A stretch of DNA of 64,000 bases from Pseudomonadota bacterium (GTDB lineage Bacteria; Bdellovibrionota; Bacteriovoracia; Bacteriovoracales; Bacteriovoracaceae). Under the pieces are notes generated by a model. It saw nothing but the letters and a program-made list of their open reading frames with translations, had not been told where the DNA came from and did not search any database. Below are positions 9,364 to 16,712 of the stretch, piece by piece. A program made the position numbers and the translations under genes. Every line of letters begins with the position of its first letter. Positions within the stretch are counted from its first letter, which is position 1. The stretch is from assembly GCA_027488375.1 (NCBI GenBank), contig JAIYBW010000003.1:186001-250000 (forward strand), written 5' to 3'.

Positions 9364-10580
9364 TGAAAAAACTATTAATAAATCTTTTTATTCTTGCAGT
9401 CAGCTTGCCTCTTCAAGGGAAAACGGAGAGGTTTAAAGTTGTGGCCCGATCTGAATCTCACCGTGCCGTTGAGGAAAAAGTTGAACTTGCCGATTTAGAG
9501 TCTAAAACGAGTTTTGATGGGAAATATTTTAAGATTGTAAAAGGGAAGGATGATGAGGCGATCCCTTTCAATTCTGACGAGAATCTTGTTTTTAAGGCGG
9601 CAACGGTTTATTTTCACTTAACTAAAGCTAGAGACTATTTCGTTCATCATCTAAAGTCACAATATGTGGCAAGTTTGCCAAAGATGATTATCCGTATCGA
9701 GCACAAAAATCAATTTTCGGAATTAGGGCACTTTGCTCATGATAATCTTGACCCTCAATTTAATAACGCGCTAACAGTGCCGGCCGGTAAAGGTCTAAGT
9801 TCAAGAAATATCAAGCCATGGGGGATTGAAATTTGGTTTCGCCCTCAAAAGAAAATTCATATCTCAGAATTAAACGCAAATAATCTGCAGTCCCAAGAAT
9901 TTAAAGTTCTCATGAGAGGTTTTCGTAACCAGATTCATATGCAGTCTCTTCAAAGGTTTCTGGCCCAGTCAGTAAATATCCTCATTAATGGCACTCAGCC
10001 CGGTCGCGGTTTGACTTTAGATTCGGTGATGAGAACTGCGGGCTCTTCTCTCATTATGGAGTTTGGGTATCAGTTTTATGATCCTATAGCTAAGGCCACT
10101 TCACGAAAAAATTATTGGCTTGATACGGCCCTTGTTCCAGAAATTATTTATCATGAATTTGCTCATGCGGCCCTTTCTGATCACCTTGTTTTAAGCCGCT
10201 CTACGGCCATTATTGAAGGGATGGCGGATTTTTTTGCTGGGCAAATTGCAGGCTCACCAAAGCTGGCGAAGAGAATAAAAAAATACAACACCTTCAATGG
10301 CAAAAATGCCAAACGTAAGCAAGATTATATTCTCCAATTTGAAATGTCTGAATACGCTAATACCGACTTTGTTTTTGGACTTCTCTGGGAAATGAAGACG
10401 ATTTTAGGAGAAAAGCCGGGTGAGAGCTTTATGTTTGAGCTCAGAAAGAGATTATCCACTGAGGGAACAATAAGAAGTGACCTTGTTGAGGGTCTTCTCC
10501 AAACTTGCAATGACATTTGTCAGGCCCCTTTTCAGGACAAAATAACGATTTTAAAGGCTTTGAACTACAGAGGATTGTAA
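9363..10580 (+). CDS. Secreted gluzincin-type metallopeptidase candidate
   Basis: 405 residues with a short signal peptide (about 1-19, ending LQG-KT). A zinc-binding HEFAH motif is at 264-268. A Glu follows 17 residues later (E285 in IIEGMADFFAG), the arrangement expected of gluzincins, where that Glu is the third zinc ligand. Hence a periplasmic or exported protease is likely, although no known family name is recognised for the flanking sequence. Two C-terminal Cys (CNDIC, about 380-384) could form a disulfide. Translation is coupled to the upstream secreted protein, which may be its partner, inhibitor or substrate. Confidence 0.65.
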   Translation: MKKLLINLFILAVSLPLQGKTERFKVVARSESHRAVEEKVELADLESKTSFDGKYFKIVKGKDDEAIPFNSDENLVFKAATVYFHLTKARDYFVHHLKSQYVASLPKMIIRIEHKNQFSELGHFAHDNLDPQFNNALTVPAGKGLSSRNIKPWGIEIWFRPQKKIHISELNANNLQSQEFKVLMRGFRNQIHMQSLQRFLAQSVNILINGTQPGRGLTLDSVMRTAGSSLIMEFGYQFYDPIAKATSRKNYWLDTALVPEIIYHEFAHAALSDHLVLSRSTAIIEGMADFFAGQIAGSPKLAKRIKKYNTFNGKNAKRKQDYILQFEMSEYANTDFVFGLLWEMKTILGEKPGESFMFELRKRLSTEGTIRSDLVEGLLQTCNDICQAPFQDKITILKALNYRGL

Positions 10581-10717
10581 AAATTGGTGCCTCTTTGGCC
10601 CCAAGACTGCTGTAAGAATCAAAAAAAGTTTACAATCATTTTTTTCTTTTCTCATTTGTTTTTTTTTAAGTTAGAACAAAATAAGTGATTAATTTTTGAC
10701 TTATTCCGGAGGTCCCC

Positions 10718-11320
10718 GTGTTTAAGAGTCTTATCTCGTTAATGATCGTTTTTTCTCTTTTTACTGTCCAAGCTCAAGCTTCAACTGTTGAAGGCTTAAA
10801 ACAAGCTTTCGATGAGCTTCATTTTTCTTTAGAGCATGAGTGGGATCAACAAGATCGAACTTATTATGAAGCCCAAATGAAAAAGTTTAACCAGGAGCTT
10901 CGTAATCTTCAGGCCCAAGGTTTGACTTCTGAACAGCTTCTGGATTTTGCTAAATCTCAAACAAAAAATCCTCAAATGGCAAAAGATCTAGAAACTGCTT
11001 TTACCATGATCAAAATAAACAAGATGTCTGCTTCTGAAGCTAATAGATACATTCTTGATGTGATGAAAAAAACTTATAGCCGTGGCGCAAGCTGGACGGG
11101 TGAAGTCTTTATTTATGCAGCGATTGGTATCCTGATCGTAGCTCTTGCAGTTGGAATTGCGACTGGTTCAACATCTTCAGGTGGTGGTTACAACGGTGGT
11201 GGTAGTAACTGTTATTATGACAGTATCTATCTTTGTGATACCTACTGCTATGATGATTACTGGTATGGCTACACTTGTTATGATGACTGTTACTGGTCTA
11301 GACAATATATTTGTTACTAA
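10718..11320 (+). CDS. Secreted/membrane protein with Cys- and Tyr-rich C-terminal tail
   Basis: 200 residues, GTG start after a strong CCGGAGGT site. A signal peptide occupies about 1-21 (VQAQA-S). A helical charged middle (25-120) is followed by a single transmembrane helix (about 128-147), then a Gly/Ser linker and a 40-residue tail unusually rich in Cys, Tyr, Asp and Trp, with repeated CY and YDD units (for example CYYDSIYLCDTYCYDDYWYG). The tail has eight Cys and would be compact and disulfide-linked if exported. Family not recognised. A strong terminator follows at once. Confidence 0.65.
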   Translation: MFKSLISLMIVFSLFTVQAQASTVEGLKQAFDELHFSLEHEWDQQDRTYYEAQMKKFNQELRNLQAQGLTSEQLLDFAKSQTKNPQMAKDLETAFTMIKINKMSASEANRYILDVMKKTYSRGASWTGEVFIYAAIGILIVALAVGIATGSTSSGGGYNGGGSNCYYDSIYLCDTYCYDDYWYGYTCYDDCYWSRQYICY

Positions 11321-11321
11321 G

Positions 11322-11350
11322 AAAAAGGGAGCTTCGGCTCCCTTTTTTTT
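11322..11350 (+). terminator. Rho-independent terminator, probably bidirectional
   Basis: A-tract, stem GGGAGC, TTCG tetraloop, GCTCCC, then T8. The A and T tracts flank both sides, so it can end both the rightward Cys-rich gene and the leftward nucleotidyltransferase gene, whose stop lies inside it. Confidence 0.9.
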
Positions 11351-12146
11351 ATGTCTTCTTTCTAATCTCAGATGATGATAAATTCTCAAACTCATGACGA
11401 CCTAAAAATTCAATTTCAAGGTGGGGAGCACTTCTTCTAATAGGTTGTAAAACTTCATCTCTTTCAGGGTCATCCTCTAGACGGGATACGACGTAAATCT
11501 TATTTAAATTTTTAAGTAAATCTTCACTTCTATGCCAAGATTCTAAACTTTTAAAACTATCAAATCCCATGAGAAGTGAAAGCTTTTGTTGAGGAAATCT
11601 ACTTCTGACTTGTTCAATCCAGTTAATCGTTGGATTTTTGTCCTGATGGATGAGAAACGTCGGTACAAAATAATGATGGGTTCCGAAATTAATTTTTCGG
11701 ATGAGCTCAAGAGAAGTGGCCACTGGTTCTCTTAGAGAATCTTCTTTAAAAGGATTTTTATCTGGAAGAATAAAGCACCATTTGTCCTTTGGCAGAAGGT
11801 TTAAGCAGGCCTGGTGACCTTTATGCCAGGGATTAAATGTTCCTGCAAAAAAGACCCACTCATCAACATTATCCTTAAAGAGAAGTTGCGGACAAATCTT
11901 TTGAAGCTCGGCCCTGTCACGGGAAAAAGGATATCGGCTGGCGATTAAATCTAGAAAACTTCTTGCTGTCTCTGGTGAAAGTTCAGGTATTAAATTGGGC
12001 CAGGTCACCATTCTCAAAGAGGAAGAGGTTATTTCAAATTCTAAATCACCCCATCTCAAAGGTGAGGTAAGCTCTTCCCAAGGCTCAACTAGTCTGGCCT
12101 TAACGACTTCATTTTCAAGATAAAGAAAAAGTTTATTAATACTCAA
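11349..12146 (-). CDS. NadD-like nucleotidyltransferase with N-terminal extension
   Basis: 265 residues. The C-terminal 165 residues form an HxGH-type nucleotidyltransferase: GTFNPWHKGH (HxGH at 108-111), and SSSEIR near the end matching the ISSxxIR signature of nicotinate/nicotinamide mononucleotide adenylyltransferases. The first 95 residues are an extra region not typical of NadD and not recognised. The start is a TTG overlapping the sfsA stop (TTGA), with AAAGG 8 bases upstream, so translation is coupled. Likely reaction: ATP plus a mononucleotide giving a dinucleotide. Whether this is the cell's NAD synthesis enzyme or a side-branch paralogue cannot be told here. Confidence 0.7.
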   Translation of the reverse strand: MSINKLFLYLENEVVKARLVEPWEELTSPLRWGDLEFEITSSSLRMVTWPNLIPELSPETARSFLDLIASRYPFSRDRAELQKICPQLLFKDNVDEWVFFAGTFNPWHKGHQACLNLLPKDKWCFILPDKNPFKEDSLREPVATSLELIRKINFGTHHYFVPTFLIHQDKNPTINWIEQVRSRFPQQKLSLLMGFDSFKSLESWHRSEDLLKNLNKIYVVSRLEDDPERDEVLQPIRRSAPHLEIEFLGRHEFENLSSSEIRKKT

Positions 12147-12838
12147 AATATAACCTTTAGAGGGCGCAAGAGTTCTATGTTGTCTAAGGTTATTTTACAT
12201 TGATAAGCAAGGATTTCAACACCATTACGGTAAGCCTGCTCAAGAAGATCTGCATAGTCAGGATCAATTTCTTTGGCAGCCTTGAAAGCTCCAACGTCCT
12301 CTCTTTGGATGATGAAAAGCATGACGGCTCTCAGACCAGATTTTTTGATCTCCATGAGTTCAAGAAGATGTTTTTGTCCTCGCTCCGTAACAGCATCAGG
12401 AAATTGGGCCAGGCCATCTTTTTTTAGAGTGACACTTTTCACTTCTACATAACAAGCTTTTAAGTCAGGATGTTCCTCGAGATAAAAATCGACGCGTGAG
12501 TTCCCAATTTTTTTTTCAGGTATAATTACGTTGTAATTTGAAAGCTCAGGGATTTTATTTGCCTTTAACCAATTCTGGGTGAGCTTATTGGCCGTGGCTG
12601 TATTCACGCCAATCCAAGTTTCTCCATTATGAGTTAATTCTAGAGTATAAGGCATTTTTCTGGTTGGGTTTGGCGAGAGCGAAAGAGCACATCGTTGGTT
12701 TGGTTCCCAGCAAGATGTCATGCTTCCCGTATTAGGAACATGAACTGTTAGAAGTTCGCCATTCAAAATAACATCAGCAAGAAATCGTTTATAGCGTTTT
12801 AAAATTTTTGCTTCAATAAGAGGGGAGGGCCAGATCAA
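12143..12838 (-). CDS. sfsA: SfsA family protein (sugar fermentation stimulation protein A)
   Basis: 231 residues, the usual length of SfsA. Family-diagnostic segments are all present: VPNTGSM near 34-40, GVNTATAN near 83, RVDFYLE, the YVEVKSVTL strand and FPDAVTERGQKHL. The fold includes an OB-like N-terminal part and a PD-(D/E)xK-like C-terminal part; E. coli SfsA binds DNA nonspecifically and was linked to maltose metabolism, though its biochemical role is still unclear. It overlaps the nucleotidyltransferase gene by 3 bases and sits 2 bases after a small secreted-protein gene, making a three-gene minus-strand unit. Confidence 0.93.
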   Translation of the reverse strand: MIWPSPLIEAKILKRYKRFLADVILNGELLTVHVPNTGSMTSCWEPNQRCALSLSPNPTRKMPYTLELTHNGETWIGVNTATANKLTQNWLKANKIPELSNYNVIIPEKKIGNSRVDFYLEEHPDLKACYVEVKSVTLKKDGLAQFPDAVTERGQKHLLELMEIKKSGLRAVMLFIIQREDVGAFKAAKEIDPDYADLLEQAYRNGVEILAYQCKITLDNIELLRPLKVIF

Positions 12839-12840
12839 TT

Positions 12841-13179
12841 TTATTCTCCTTCAGAGAATAAAAACATTAACTGGGTATCAATCTTTTGTAAATGAAAGGC
12901 CAGAGCATCAGCTTTTAGATTCTTAAAGTTTTTAAGATCGATGCGGAGTTTGTGATCTTGAGATTTGTTGGCCTGGCGGGCATAGAAGCAATCTCTGATA
13001 TCCTCAACCAGGCCAAGAAGTGCACCATCATGGGGAACTCTAACAACAGTGAGACAAAGAGTTTTGTTTAAGTTTTGATCCTCAACTCCTATTTCAGTCT
13101 TTAAGACGTCAACTTCAATAGTTTTAGCAAATGTTTCACAGCAAAATAGGCAGAAGATGAGAATAGTCAGGTTTTTCAT
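12841..13179 (-). CDS. Small secreted protein, function unknown
   Basis: 112 residues with a signal peptide (1-18, ETFA-K). The mature protein has two Cys (CLTVVR and DCFYARQ) that could pair in the periplasm. It is first in a minus-strand unit with sfsA and the NadD-like gene, 2 bases before sfsA. No family recognised. Confidence 0.6.
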   Translation of the reverse strand: MKNLTILIFCLFCCETFAKTIEVDVLKTEIGVEDQNLNKTLCLTVVRVPHDGALLGLVEDIRDCFYARQANKSQDHKLRIDLKNFKNLKADALAFHLQKIDTQLMFLFSEGE

Positions 13180-13388
13180 AAGCGATTTATAGGCCCCGGA
13201 TTGCTATGTGGAAAATAGATAAACCGGAATCTTAGTATCTAAAAATTAGATTCTATGTTTTTGCGTGGATCGGTTGGCGCGACTTGTTAGTCAAACTCTG
13301 AGCAAATTTAAAAAGAAGCTCAACTTTTGTTTACTCTCTACCGATTGGAAAATATCAATAGTTTTAGACAGATACCTGAGATTAAAGC

Positions 13389-13416
13389 TAAGATACGCCA
13401 AAAGTATTTTCGATAA
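13389..13416 (+). promoter_or_regulatory. Sigma-28-like promoter candidate for gltA
   Basis: TAAG (13389-13392), 16 bases, then TTCGATAA (13409-13416), close to the FliA consensus TAAA-N15-GCCGATAA. It would start transcription about 22 bases before the gltA ATG, just upstream of AAGGAG. The same layout occurs before two lipoprotein genes in this window. The region 13180-13388 holds no gene that I can see. Confidence 0.4.
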
Positions 13417-13444
13417 AATCTCATACACATTTAAGGAGTTTTCC

Positions 13445-14722
13445 ATGTCTGAAAAGGCAAAATTAGTACTAGGTGAAAAGACCGTTGAGCTCCCAGTTTT
13501 CACGGGCACAGAAGGCGAAAAGGCGATTGACATCACTAAGCTTCGCGCAGAAACGGGTTACGTGACTCTTGATTCTGGTTACATGAACACAGGCGCTTGT
13601 ACTTCATCTGTTACATTTCTTGATGGTGAGCAGGGAATTTTGAAGTACCGTGGTTATTCAATTGAAGAAATTGCTGAGAAGTCTTCATTCTTAGAATCTT
13701 CTTATCTTGTTTTCTACGGAAAACTCCCAACTGCTTCTGAGCTTAAGGCTTTTGAAGAGAGAATTGCTTCATTTGATGATGTCCCTGAAGGCATTAAAAC
13801 TCAGATTAAAGCTTTCCCTAAAGATGCCCACCCAATGGCCGTTCTCTCGGCTAACATGGTTTCTTTATCCGCTTTTTATCATGATCTTTGTGCTCAAGAC
13901 TTAACTCCAGCGCAAAAAGATACGGCGATTGCTCAATTAATGGGACAACTTAAAGTTGTGGCAGCCTATGCTTACCGCCATTCTCAAGGCAAAGAGTTCG
14001 TTAAATCTAATAAGAACATGGATTATTGCTCAGACTTCATTCATATGATGACTGGTTCAGATAAGGTTGATCCTAAGGTTGCCAAGGCTTTAGATATTCT
14101 TCTTATTCTTCACGTTGATCATGAACAAAACTGTTCAACATCTTCAGTCAGACTTGTGGGATCATCTAAGGCAAATATTTTTGCCACGATTTCAGCTGGT
14201 GTTGACGCGCTTTGGGGCCCACTTCATGGAGGTGCGAACCAAGCGGTGCTTGAGATGCTAGAAGAAATTAAAAATTCAGGTAAAGACTATCAATCATTTT
14301 TAGCTGAAGTGAAAGATAAGAACTCTTCTTCACGTTTGATGGGTTTTGGTCACCGTGTATATAAGAACTTTGATCCACGCGCTAAAATTATTAAAGTGGC
14401 CTGTGATTCAGTTCTTGCTACTTTAGGTGTTAAGGATCCTCTTCTTGATATTGCTAAAGGTCTTGAAGAAGTGGCGTTAAAAGATGAGTACTTTGTTTCA
14501 AGAAAACTGTATCCAAACGTAGATTTCTACTCTGGTATCATCTATCGTGCTTTAGGAATTCCAACGAATATGTTCACTGTGATGTTCGCTATGGGACGCC
14601 TTCCAGGGTGGATGGCCCAGTGGAAAGAGATGGTGGAGCAACCAGGATTTAAAATTTGTCGCCCTCGCCAAATTTATACTGGCGATACTAAAAACACCTA
14701 CAAAGATATTAAATCTCGTTAA
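13445..14722 (+). CDS. gltA: Citrate synthase
   Basis: Condenses acetyl-CoA with oxaloacetate, the entry step of the TCA cycle. At 425 residues it matches the hexameric, Gram-negative type II enzyme (E. coli 427). Catalytic residues are in place: H261 (GPLHGGANQA), H303 (GFGHRVYKNFDPRAK) and D360 (YPNVDFYSG), equivalent to His264, His305 and Asp362 of E. coli. The frame is open for 60 more codons upstream, but the ATG at 13445 is chosen for its AAGGAG site and its N-terminus, which aligns with the family. It stands alone between its own promoter region and a strong terminator. Confidence 0.97.
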   Translation: MSEKAKLVLGEKTVELPVFTGTEGEKAIDITKLRAETGYVTLDSGYMNTGACTSSVTFLDGEQGILKYRGYSIEEIAEKSSFLESSYLVFYGKLPTASELKAFEERIASFDDVPEGIKTQIKAFPKDAHPMAVLSANMVSLSAFYHDLCAQDLTPAQKDTAIAQLMGQLKVVAAYAYRHSQGKEFVKSNKNMDYCSDFIHMMTGSDKVDPKVAKALDILLILHVDHEQNCSTSSVRLVGSSKANIFATISAGVDALWGPLHGGANQAVLEMLEEIKNSGKDYQSFLAEVKDKNSSSRLMGFGHRVYKNFDPRAKIIKVACDSVLATLGVKDPLLDIAKGLEEVALKDEYFVSRKLYPNVDFYSGIIYRALGIPTNMFTVMFAMGRLPGWMAQWKEMVEQPGFKICRPRQIYTGDTKNTYKDIKSR

Positions 14723-14728
14723 CAAACG

Positions 14729-14754
14729 AAAGGCCCCTAACGGGGCCTTTTTTA
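14729..14754 (+). terminator. Rho-independent terminator after gltA
   Basis: GGCCCC, TAAC loop, GGGGCC, preceded by an A-tract and followed by T6. It also lies directly at the 3' end of the convergent fic gene and could serve both. Confidence 0.92.
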
Positions 14755-14756
14755 TT

Positions 14757-15359
14757 TTAGGGCTTCTTTTCTTTCATGTATTCAATCAACGGTTCAAAGT
14801 TCCCTTTATCAGCTTGTTGCAAGGCCTTAATATAGATTTTTCTACGTTCTTTCGGATCGTGAGCAAGAGACGCTTTCCAGCTTGTTACCTTTTGTTGGTT
14901 TCGTTTCTGAACATACTCAGTATAAATGCGAGTCGTTCGCCCATTTCCATTAGGAAAAGGGTGAATACAAACAAGACGATGATGCATTTCAGCTGAGATT
15001 TCATCCCAACTCATTTTACCACTTTCAATCCATAGTTTGAGATCCTCAAAAAAATTTCTAAGCTGAGGCCCAACATCATAAGAGCGGTATTTTGAAATAT
15101 TCACTTCAACGGTACGAAACTTTCCCGCCCACTTCCAAACATCTCCAAAAAGTTTCTCATGCAGTTTGCATAAGAATTCCATCGAGAGATAATCACTGCT
15201 TTTTTGATGATGAAGCCATTCTAAGCCTTTTTGAATGTTTAAATCTTCTAGTTCATCAAGTTCACCCATATTTGTGAGGTGAGAAAAACGTATCCCTTTT
15301 ATTTGATCCGGATCAAGTGGGGTAGAGCCATCTCTATCAACGAGATTATCTGCTCTCAT
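14757..15359 (-). CDS. Fic-domain protein, mobile mystery protein B type
   Basis: 200 residues. The Fic catalytic loop is HPFPNGNGRTTR (133-144): the HxFx(D/E)GNGRxxR signature, except that the acidic residue is Asn137. Asn here, together with the N-terminal SDYLS/LCxLHxxLFGDVWxWAG region, is characteristic of the group annotated as mobile mystery protein B. Fic proteins transfer AMP or other nucleotides to target hydroxyls; the acidic residue normally binds Mg2+, so activity may be altered. The start overlaps the upstream HTH gene by 4 bases, a toxin-antitoxin-like layout. No exact (S/T)xxxE(G/N) inhibitory motif was found in either protein; the nearest is TNMGEL at 29-34. Confidence 0.88.
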   Translation of the reverse strand: MRADNLVDRDGSTPLDPDQIKGIRFSHLTNMGELDELEDLNIQKGLEWLHHQKSSDYLSMEFLCKLHEKLFGDVWKWAGKFRTVEVNISKYRSYDVGPQLRNFFEDLKLWIESGKMSWDEISAEMHHRLVCIHPFPNGNGRTTRIYTEYVQKRNQQKVTSWKASLAHDPKERRKIYIKALQQADKGNFEPLIEYMKEKKP

Positions 15360-15817
15360 TCTTTATCCCAAAGGTATTTGGAAAAAATTTTTTCTTGGAC
15401 TAACTCTTTAAGGCGCTCATCTTTATCAAGTAAAACTTTCTGATCTTCTAGCTCCATATGGATTTCAGCTTCTGCCATCAGTTTTGATGTTTTGTTAATG
15501 GCCTGTTTAAGAACGATATCCTCAATTTTTTGCCTTGGTACAAAACCGTAAACAAGCTCACAATCCATCGCCTGGGCAATTTCTGTCAGTTTATTTATTG
15601 TAATTCTTCCTTCCTTTTCTTGTTTGATGAGGCCACTTAAAGAGGGCTGAGTGATTTTTAAACGTGTAGCAAGTTGGTTTATGGTCATACCAAGGCCGGA
15701 CCTAATATAGTCAATCCAGGAAGGCACTCCACTGGTCTTAGAAACTAGTGGACGCAATTCTTCTAATTTTCTTGAAACCTGCTTTGTAATGATTTTTTGA
15801 TCTGATGGTTTTTTCAT
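15356..15817 (-). CDS. HTH regulator, mobile mystery protein A type
   Basis: 153 residues with an XRE-like helix-turn-helix at about 45-95 (MTINQLATRLKITQPSLSGL) followed by the conserved DCELVYGFVPR segment typical of mobile mystery protein A, the usual partner of the Fic-type protein B. It probably binds the repeats upstream and represses both genes; a direct inhibitory contact with the Fic protein is also possible. Encoded first, with the fic start overlapping its stop. The pair is scattered among bacteria, often in accessory DNA, and here no mobility gene or direct repeat marks an insertion. Confidence 0.85.
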   Translation of the reverse strand: MKKPSDQKIITKQVSRKLEELRPLVSKTSGVPSWIDYIRSGLGMTINQLATRLKITQPSLSGLIKQEKEGRITINKLTEIAQAMDCELVYGFVPRQKIEDIVLKQAINKTSKLMAEAEIHMELEDQKVLLDKDERLKELVQEKIFSKYLWDKE

Positions 15818-15822
15818 AAGTT

Positions 15823-15890
15823 ATAACCTATTTTTTATATGATTTATTATCGGATAAAACCTATTAAAAGTTAACTCCTTAATAGGTTAT
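15823..15890. promoter_or_regulatory. Operator-like inverted repeats before the HTH/Fic pair
   Basis: ATAACCTATT (15823-15832) and its exact reverse complement AATAGGTTAT (15881-15890) flank the promoter region. A third element, AACCTATTAA (15858-15867), pairs exactly with TTAATAGGTT (15879-15888) across 11 bases. Three copies of one half-site just upstream of an HTH gene suggest autoregulation. The sites also lie before the rightward gene at 16025. Confidence 0.6.
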
Positions 15891-16024
15891 TGCCAGTTTT
15901 TATTGCAAGTACCTGTAATTACATTTGTTGTTAGGGGGATAATTTTTCCCATTCAAAGATAAAAAATCTTATTTCGCTGATCCTTGGGGCGTTAACCGAA
16001 AAGCTCTCATACCGGAGTTTTTCT

Positions 16025-16354
16025 ATGAAAACTGTTTTTATGCTCATTTTGGCCTTTGCACTTTTTGATGCAACAGCATTGGAGATTCAAGTCAGTCGAA
16101 TGAAAAAAGTGGCGGGTTACTCTGATCGATATGATCTCAGAACTTCTTTGGATGAAAAAGTTGTTCTAGACTGCCAAAGTTTTATTCAAGGTTTAATCTT
16201 TGGAACTTTAGGTGAGTCGGCCATCATGCTCGAGGAATGGCAATGTGACGAACTCACCCAAGAAATGAAGAAAAGTTTAAATCAATTTAAAAGGCACTGT
16301 CTTGAAGTCGATCGGGAAAGGGCCGTACTAGATTCACAGCATTCCTGTCCCTAA
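16025..16354 (+). CDS. Small secreted protein, function unknown
   Basis: 109 residues, signal peptide about 1-18 (DATA-LE). The mature domain has four Cys (CQSFIQG, WQCDELTQ, RHCLEVD, HSCP) in a spacing suited to two disulfides. Good GGAG site before the ATG. No family recognised; transcribed divergently from the HTH/Fic pair. Confidence 0.6.
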   Translation: MKTVFMLILAFALFDATALEIQVSRMKKVAGYSDRYDLRTSLDEKVVLDCQSFIQGLIFGTLGESAIMLEEWQCDELTQEMKKSLNQFKRHCLEVDRERAVLDSQHSCP

Positions 16355-16371
16355 TTCACTAACTGACATTA

Positions 16372-16494
16372 TTAATATCTAGCAGAAGCATCCGTTGAGG
16401 GATGTCGGTATTTTACTGAAGTGTGCTCATTGTTTTTAGAAGCACATGAAACACAAGAAACAACTAAGACGAACATGATAAGACGAGAAAACAT
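16372..16494 (-). CDS. 40-residue lipoprotein
   Basis: Short gene with a near-perfect AAAGGAG site 6 bases before its ATG. The protein starts MFSRLIMFVLVVSC, a compact signal peptide ending in a lipobox (V11-V12-S13-C14); the mature lipopeptide would be only 27 residues, polar and basic, ending in DASARY. The position after Cys14 is Val, not Asp, so outer-membrane sorting is expected. Such very small lipoproteins can be entericidin-like or structural; no similarity can be claimed. It explains much of the otherwise gene-free 16355-16712 stretch. Confidence 0.65.
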   Translation of the reverse strand: MFSRLIMFVLVVSCVSCASKNNEHTSVKYRHPSTDASARY

Positions 16495-16665
16495 ATTAAC
16501 TCCTTTAAGTTATGTTTCAGTCTTGCCTGTTTAACTTCTGTCCGGAGCTATAAACTCGTATTGACGAAATCAGAAGTCTCCTATGGAGAGGGCTACTCCC
16601 TGAATGTTAAAAACATTATGACTTTATTCTTGAATTTGATCAAATAGATAATTCAAAAGGAATTG

Positions 16666-16680
16666 TTCGATAAAATCGAA
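16666..16680. promoter_or_regulatory. Palindrome before the LysR gene
   Basis: TTCGAT-AAA-ATCGAA, an exact 6-base inverted repeat, 32 bases before the lysR-type start. It fits the T-N11-A shape of LysR-family sites and may be the autoregulatory box. The first half also reads TTCGATAA, a possible sigma-28-like -10, but no TAAG is found at the right distance. Apart from this and the small lipoprotein gene I see nothing else in 16355-16712. Confidence 0.4.
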
Positions 16681-16712
16681 TATGGTAGGATCTATTAAAA
16701 ATAGGAGAATTT

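Noticed and set aside
13265..13444. 60-codon N-terminal extension of citrate synthase
   Set aside because: Unlike the family N-terminus, and the ATG at 13445 has AAGGAG; the upstream part is better read as promoter and leader.
14757..16024. Mobile element carrying the HTH/Fic pair
   Set aside because: No transposase, integrase, target duplication or terminal inverted repeat seen around it; transfer can only be guessed.
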